Positions 18,447 through 23,456 of a stretch of 23,456 bases of DNA are shown piece by piece. This DNA comes from Nemertoderma westbladi. Its lineage: Eukaryota; Xenacoelomorpha; Nemertodermatida; Nemertodermatidae. The DNA lies in NCBI GenBank assembly GCA_032718475.1, contig JAUCBJ010002140.1, positions 1-23,456 of the forward strand, given 5' to 3'. Below the pieces are notes generated by a model, which did not search any database, was not told the DNA's origin, and saw nothing but the letters and a program-made list of their open reading frames with translations. The position numbers and the translations under genes were made by a program. Position 1 is the stretch's first letter, and the number at the start of each line of letters is the position of its first letter.

Positions 18447-19385
18447 GAATATTGAACTTTCTATCACAAATTTAGGGATTGAAAGTAGGTGAAAGATGCA
18501 CTTTCTTGCTCTGTATTCTACAAATAGTGAGAAAAAATGTGGACTTTTCAGATAAAATTTTTTTTTTCACAGGAATGACTCGCTGAGAAAAAATGGCCCG
18601 TATTTTCGGCTGGCCCTAAGGCACGTGCCTTATATGCCTTAAGGTTAATCCGGCACTGACGGAGGGTGGTTGATACAGGTGGTATTGTACCATAAAGCTC
18701 GGCATTTGTCTTGTGTTGTTTCCAACTGATGTTTAGGGCTGCCCTTAGTACGGTAGTCTGTGTAGCAACCATCAATTCGGTGTTCAAGTGATTTAGTCAG
18801 TGTCCAGGTCTCACCCCCGTATAAAAGTCGACTCCAATGCCAATGTCGCTCGAAAGAACTTAGTCTTCAGCTGTATGGAGAGATCCGATTTCCAAATGGT
18901 ATCCATTTTTGATAGAGCTACCCAAGCCTTTGCTTTCCTAACTTCTATGTCCTTTTTGCTACTCTCTCCCATGACCCAAGGTACTGGAAGTCGTCAACCT
19001 TCCTTAGTTGATTATTATCAATTGATGTCAAGTTTCCATTAACATTAAAAGTCATGAATTCGGTCTTGGTAGCATTTATTATTTAAAGGCTCAAATGAAT
19101 AATAATTAATATTCTACAGTACTGTATAATAAAGACAAAAAACATTAGAATTACAGTATAGCTATTTACTGTATATCTCAAAATGTACACCTTTAGTATT
19201 TTGATAATATATTTGGCAATTTTTGGTGAAATTTAAAACGATTTTTTCAGATTTGGAATCTGTATATAAAGGCGGTTCTCATAATATATAGATTACATTC
19301 AAAAGACGAAGAATAAAGCCCAGAGAGATGGTTAAATATTGCTAAAAAGGCGTTATTTAACGGCTTGTTGTAGGCCTATGTATCG

Positions 19386-19549
19386 AAATAGCGCAGAAAT
19401 TGAAAAATCCGGCCAAGATTTTGAAAAAAAAATTGTCGAACTATCATCATACCAAATTTTGTAGCATATGAGATTGAAATTTGAAAAAATTAGGGGTGGG
19501 GTGTGGCTCCGACCTCCTAAAAATGGTTGTTGTATTAAGGGAGATGGTG
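19386..19549 (+). repeat. Dispersed repeat, plus-strand copy
   Basis: Homologous in inverse orientation to 15585-15745: GCAGAAATTGAAAAATCC, TTGTCGAACTATCATCAT, a G-rich patch and AAAATGGTTGTTGTATTAAG. The G-rich part reads AGGGGTGGGGTG here instead of a pure run. It is cut at 19549 by the foldback transposon; the other copy continues through this point (AGAGATAGTG then TAATG), giving an approximate empty site. Confidence 0.75.
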
Positions 19550-20667
19550 GGTACTACTATGTTATGGGTACCCACTTTTTGGCCGTTCATTTGACCACGT
19601 TAATGTCTATTATCTTGAGATTTTTTGTTTTAGAACATTAATGTCATCTTCTGTTAGACGTTAGCTATTGTTTTTTTTATGGTAGCTAGTGATTTCTTTT
19701 AGGTAGCTACTGTTGTTAAAATTACAAAACCAAATTTTTGGTACCTAATTTTTGATCAATTTTTTTACCATATTATTGGATATTATCATGATGTTTTTCG
19801 TTCTAGAACATAAATTTCACCTTCTGAGAGTGGTTACATATTATTTTTTATTAAGGTAGCTAGTGTTTTTAAAGGTAGCTAGTGATCTTAAAATTACAAA
19901 ATAATATTTTGGACCATGTTAATGGATATTATCAAGATGGTTTTTTGTTCTAGAACATAAATTATTTCACCTTCTGAGAGAGGTTATTATGGTAGCTAGT
20001 GTTTTTAAAGGTAGATAGTGATCTTAAAATTACAAAAGAAATTTTGTAGTGCCCCTTTTATTTAGACAATTTCCATATCATCAATATTCTCGAAATGACT
20101 AATAAAAAGATAAATAAATCCAGTAATAAGTAAAATACAGTAGGCATAAATAAGTAAAATATGTAAAAACTATATTTTTGACATCTGCCTATATTTTGTA
20201 TAAAAAACATTAAAAACAAACAATTACTAGCTACTTTGACTATCAAATAAAAATTACTAGCTGCCATCACTCATAAATTATTCCATGCAAATATATAATT
20301 GAGAATTAAATTACCGGTATATCTTACATTTACTAGCTAATAAATAGTACTAGCTAACACAAAATTAAAAGTACTAGCTACCATCTTACTGTCAGAAGGT
20401 CAAATATTTGTTCTAGATAAAAAACCTCATAATAAAATATATTTCTACAAGAAAAAAGTTGGTCAATTTTTTTTTCAATTTTTCAATTATAATTTTTCTC
20501 ACTAGCTAATAAAAAGTACTAGCTATAACACAAAATCAAAATTACTAGCTACCATCGTACTGGCAGAAGGTTAAATATTTGTTCTAGAACAAAAAACCTC
20601 ATGATAAAAGCCATTTTCATATGAAAAAATTTGTTTAAAAAGTGGGTACCCATAACATAGTAGTACC
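19550..20667. mobile_element. Foldback-type DNA transposon with 31-bp TIRs
   Basis: Perfect 31-bp terminal inverted repeats: the left starts GGTACTACTATGTTATGGGT at 19550 and the right ends at 20667 with CATAACATAGTAGTACC. They are flanked by an exact 8-bp duplication, AGATGGTG (19542-19549 and 20668-20675). The left half holds three tandem, diverged subunits of about 140 bp (starting near 19597, 19770 and 19919), each with a TTCTAGAACATAA-like word followed by GGTAGCTAGTG. The right half carries inverted counterparts (CTAGCTACCAT and GTTCTAGA near 20375-20415 and 20550-20590). There is no transposase frame; the 70-residue minus-strand frame at 20058-20270 is hydrophobic AT-rich translation. 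The 8-bp duplication suits hAT, P or related groups, but the termini are not CAG-type, so I leave the superfamily open. Confidence 0.92.
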
Positions 20668-20675
20668 AGATGGTG

Positions 20676-21901
20676 TACATTAGGTTAATTAATGTCAATT
20701 ATATCGATTACGGTAATATTAAAGTAAACGAAAGGTTGCACTATACTGAAGGTAATAGATGATAGTTATTAGCATAAGTTACAGTTTCGTTTTTTGTTTG
20801 TATACAGGGTAATGTACTCGGGGTTACATTTACACCCGCAAAATAGCTGAGATATTACTGAAAAATATCCATAGTTTGTCTCGTTATTTACAAATAGTTA
20901 TTGCTATTTATTTAAATAAATTCCAGAACATTACATTTACTTTTAGAAGTGACATAAAAAATAGCAAAGGTTATCTATTATTAATCTGATTAATTGGTAC
21001 TTTTAATTAATTACTAACTATCAATGTCTGAAGTATTTTACTGCCAAGCGTATAATCTTAAAAATAATTAATATAATGCAATTACTGGACATATTTAATA
21101 AACCAATAGTTGAAATGCAATTCTTTTTCAGTGTCATCATCTTTGTATAACTACTGTAACATGCGGCGAATGGCGAATGAACTAACTCATCTTCAAATTT
21201 CCCTCAAGTCATTGCCTGGAAATAATAGAAATTGCAGACGCGTTAAAGTAAAAATAAATAGTTTATTAACTATACAATCGATGGTGGTCAAGATTCTGGA
21301 AATATTACATTTTTAGAATCGTTACAACATAAGCTGTCTAATGATATAATTAAAAACGACTAATGTGAAGAATGAATAATGGCCAGAATACGAAGGATGC
21401 CATTTTGGAAAAGACACTTTTTTAAAACGCTTTAAAATTAAGGGTTAAATTGAAAATTCTAGACCCATGGGGTGATGGACGGTGAGTTGAATTAGATGTG
21501 TTTCGAACTTCAAGCAATAATGATAAAGATTTATAGAAAAATTCCACCCCCTCCCACATAATTTATCTACAAGTCCGTGTCATCAGAAAATGACTCTATA
21601 GTTTAGGCCTAGGCCTATTTTACGGGTCATGTGGGGCGAGTCAAAACTGCGAGCCATCAGCGAACTGTTATAATTATACTATGTCGTTATCTAAAAGTTC
21701 GTGTGTGTGTGTCAGTGTGTCGGAAGCCAAGATACAGTATAACTAGCCATAATTGTAATTGTTCGCTAAGATGGCTTGCAGCTTCTGTCGCACGAAGGCC
21801 ACACTCGTGTTGTACTTCCTTAGGAAACGAATAAGTTTGGCAGCCCACTAATGTACTGAGTGAATTTGTTCGACAAGTTTCTTTAGAGCATAAGATCCAA
21901 T
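20676..21901. other. AT-rich sequence without a recognised gene
   Basis: A weak exon candidate opens at an acceptor-like TTCTTTTTCAG near 21130 and reads YNYCNMRRMANELTHLQISL, ending at 21316; I do not recognise it and composition is poor. Near 21624-21650, TGTGGGGCGAG...GCGAGCC resembles the inverted fragment at 3449 and is followed by a GTGTGTGT run, perhaps a diverged relative. TAGGCCTAGGCCTA lies at 21604-21617. Confidence 0.4.
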
Positions 21902-22713
21902 CACGGCCGGATTTAGAGTGGTGGTTGGCCTGGGGCCGGGTCAGTGGTGGGGGGCATAGGGCCGGGTCAGTGGGGTGTGGGGGGCCTGTGCTCTACTGTT
22001 ATGGTGTTTTGCCCCATACGGCGCCGAGCACTTCTCAAAGATATAACCTTTCAAAGAAACTTGAATGTAGATGTAAATATATTAGTAGGAAATGTGAGTC
22101 AGGAAATGGTTGTAAATTTCAGGACTCATTTTACATTTTTCGTGAAATTTCTTATACATTTTCGGATTTTCCGGAAATTTCCTATTGTATTACTTATTTT
22201 ATTTAGCACATCCTGAAAACAGTAGGGTAAACACTAGAAACGAGGGATTCCTGCTTAGACGTGTTTAGGTGGTTCGTTGTATTGTCTCTTGTGGTCGTAA
22301 CTGCGGATGAAATATACTTTTCCGGAAATTTCCTTGACAAACATATTTCAGGAAAACTCACATCCCAATACTGTATGTTAGACGTGGAAATTAGAAATTT
22401 GAAGCATGTTCCTGTTTATATCAGTATAAAAACATGTAATTAAAAATGCAAGAATCGAAAGTGAAAAAAATATAAATTCATAAGCTACTGTACAAAAATA
22501 TTTACTGTTTTTCCCACAAAATTCTTGTTTTTCATATATTTTGGGAAAAATAAGTGGGAAAATTCAAAATTGCCATGTTCGGTTTCAGTTCGGTTCCGGT
22601 TCGACTCTATAGTTCGGTCGATCCCTATAGTTATGGGTCGTGTTGGGGGGCCCAAATGGCGGGGGGCCTGGGGCTTCGGCCCCTTCCCCCCCCCCCCCCT
22701 AAATACGGCCCTG
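21902..22713. mobile_element. Non-autonomous hAT-like element, 812 bp
   Basis: The left end CACGGCCGGATTTAG (21902) and the reverse complement of the right end, CAGGGCCGTATTTAG (22713), match at 13 of 15 positions. Flanks are GATCCAAT (21894-21901) and GATCCAAA (22714-22721), an 8-bp duplication with one mismatch. CAGGGCCG-type termini plus 8-bp duplication fit the hAT superfamily. GC-rich subterminal blocks (GGCCTGGGGCCGGG on the left; GGGGCCTGGGGC and a poly-C run on the right) surround an AT-rich core containing TTTCCGGAAATTTCC words. No transposase was seen. Short open frames across its ends are incidental. Confidence 0.82.
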
Positions 22714-23224
22714 GATCCAAAGATGGCATGTGGATGACTTCTGCTACTTGGGATCATGGATCTGGAATTAAGGTAGCAAGCATATTGAATAACAACACTG
22801 AATCATAGGCAGCATTGAATAGTAAAGGGATTTATAAGTCCCTTAGAATAAAACTGTATTTAAACAGCAGACCAAGTACTCCTATAATATTGAATCATGT
22901 TTAATGCAAACATCTCCAATCAGACAATGCTGCATGGTGTCTCATAGGAGGCGTGTTCATTCCCCTTAATCATTGGAAAGCGCAGTCTCGTGTCCGTAAT
23001 TTATAATTCGCGTTTGATTGGTAGCCATGGAAACTGAATTAGTTTGAGACTACTTTACGATTTTTTTAGGCATCATGTTCTCCAATCCATGATTCAATCT
23101 TAATAAAATTATTAGGTAGGCCTTTTCATTACAAAAATAAAGTGGCGTCTGGAATAATTTTACTTAGGTATTTGTATCAATAAGAAATAATATGTAAACA
23201 GAATGTAAATTTGTTCACATACTT
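22714..23224. other. Non-coding sequence with CCAAT-type and X-box-like words
   Basis: No reading frame recognised. CCAAT motifs occur as CTCCAATCAG (about 22914), ATTGG near 22973, and GATTGG at 23016-23021. The last abuts GTAGCCATGGAAAC (23021-23034), which matches 12 of 14 bases of the palindromic RFX X-box GTTGCCATGGCAAC. This could be a promoter or enhancer, but no transcription start or first exon was identified next to it. Confidence 0.35.
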
Positions 23225-23356
23225 TTAATTATAACCATAATAATTGTCCTTCTGATAAGCTTGGGCTACCAAGGCGTCCTGTTCTAAACGTTGGACTTTC
23301 TTGGGGTCCCATTTTTTCGATTCTCGTGATTTCTTGACGCGCTCAGCACATTTATT
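23225..23356 (-). CDS. Last exon of an unrecognised gene
   Basis: On the minus strand a clean acceptor (AATTTTGTTTCTAG, ending at 23357) is followed at once by an open frame of 43 residues that stops at TAA (23225-23227). It begins NKCAERVKKSRESKKWDPKK and ends in AYQKDNYYGYN. It is strongly charged, probably helical (VQRLEQDALVAQAY is amphipathic), and ends in an aromatic Tyr/Gly/Asn tail. Balanced codon use and composition in otherwise AT-rich DNA make this look like true coding sequence. I do not recognise the protein. Upstream exons lie to the right, beyond the window. Confidence 0.65.
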   Translation of the reverse strand, partial: NKCAERVKKSRESKKWDPKKVQRLEQDALVAQAYQKDNYYGYN

Positions 23357-23377
23357 CTAGAAACAAAATTATACATA

Positions 23378-23456
23378 AAGGGTCATCCATAAAAGACGTC
23401 CGAGCTAGAGGGGGGGGAGGGGGGTCGGCCAAATCCGGACATTTACGGACAGGGGG
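23378..23456. mobile_element. Start of a G-rich dispersed repeat, cut by window edge
   Basis: Begins near AAGGGTCATCCATAAAAGAC and continues through G-rich stretches to the end of the window (GGACATTTACGGACAGGGGG). 'GGTCATCCAT...GACGT' at the edge of a G-rich block resembles termini of short non-autonomous transposons common in invertebrate genomes. It would lie in the last intron of the minus-strand gene at 23225-23356. The far end is not visible, so the class is uncertain. Confidence 0.4.

Larger units (their letters stand above)
16241..18658. mobile_element. Non-autonomous hAT transposon, 2418 bp
   Basis: Ends are CAGTGCCGGATTAA (16241-16254) and TTAATCCGGCACTG (18645-18658), perfect 14-bp terminal inverted repeats, flanked by an exact 8-bp duplication, ACGGAGGG. 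A CAGTG-type terminus with an 8-bp target duplication is the hAT signature. Just inside both ends lies TGGCCCTAAGGCAC in the same orientation (16263 and 18611), and on the right it forms the palindrome AAGGCACGTGCCTT (18618-18631). No transposase was found: no BED finger, no hATC dimerisation block, and only frames below 70 codons. It would need a transposase in trans. Two tRNA-like fragments lie in its right part. Confidence 0.93.
15784..19079 (-). mobile_element. LINE copy 2, 5'-truncated and twice interrupted
   Basis: The same LINE family as 9395-11294, in inverse orientation. Minus-strand order: from the INATKTES region at 19079, FQYLGSW, LRAALNISW and LYGTIPPVSTTLR down to 18667; then, after the hAT insertion, RRLRFSGHC at about 16230 down to the TAG-rich tail at 15784. 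Compared with copy 1 it lacks the reverse transcriptase catalytic domains (5' truncation), and it contains an in-frame TGA after SGHC. Its sequence at the insertion sites lets one read the intact ancestor in copy 1: the 2418-bp hAT element sits in CCCTCCGT, and a SINE-like insert lies at 15905-16113. Confidence 0.93.

Noticed and set aside
18548-18787. Minus-strand frame joining LINE residues to the hAT end
   Set aside because: It is a chance fusion across the hAT insertion boundary at 18658; the first part is LINE and the rest is transposon terminus.
20058-20270. Hydrophobic 70-residue minus-strand protein in the foldback element
   Set aside because: Its Phe/Leu/Ile content follows from AT-rich sequence at the centre of the element, and no transposase motif is present.
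21925-22808. Several short frames around the 812-bp element, some Gly/Pro-rich
   Set aside because: They lie in or across transposon termini and homopolymer C/G runs.

Overview
The window looks like genomic DNA from an invertebrate animal. It is AT-rich, genes appear as isolated exons bounded by splice acceptors, and several classes of transposon remnant are nested in one another. The palindrome TAGGCCTA and the words ACCGGTA and CTGTACAGTA recur throughout; from general familiarity this suggests a marine invertebrate deuterostome such as an echinoderm, but no species can be named. Nothing here is bacterial: there are no operons and no ribosome-binding sites.

Host genes are sparse. (1) An intronless 381-residue reading frame on the minus strand (737-1882) has an AT-hook-like RGRP and a CxxC...CxxC zinc ribbon. 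(2) A 3' terminal exon (12827-13123, +) encodes a domain resembling DUF4806. (3) The last exon of a ceramide synthase (14912-15289, +) is the best-identified gene. (4) A short last exon (23225-23356, -) has an unrecognised product.

The rest is mobile and repetitive DNA. From left to right: an AT-rich minisatellite built of alternating 22- and 21-bp units (2287-2513); the 3' end of a CR1/jockey-like LINE (2530-2840, -); a pair of 257-bp direct repeats with an inverted fragment between them (2841-4056); a decayed LINE reverse transcriptase (4850-6249, -); a 2.9-kb GC-richer array of a 31-bp unit (6261-9133); a second, different LINE (9395-11294, +) with a TAG-repeat tail; a GC-rich C-terminal fragment of a third retroelement (11627-11940, -) next to a 22-G run; a 5'-truncated inverted copy of the second LINE (15784-19079, -), itself broken by a SINE-like insert and by a 2418-bp non-autonomous hAT element with an exact 8-bp target duplication; a 1118-bp foldback-type DNA transposon with perfect 31-bp terminal inverted repeats and an exact 8-bp target duplication (19550-20667); an 812-bp second hAT-like element (21902-22713); and the start of one more repeat at the window's right edge.

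The most interesting region is 6207-9133. The 31-bp array abuts the 5' side of the broken LINE, and a 54-bp piece of that LINE has been copied into the array four times as part of higher-order units (300 bp and 1257 bp). Because the unit is stop-free in all three plus-strand frames and 31 is not a multiple of 3, the array yields long overlapping reading frames that all spell the same 31-residue peptide. These are almost certainly not genes. I found no coherent multi-gene system: host exons and transposons appear independent of one another.
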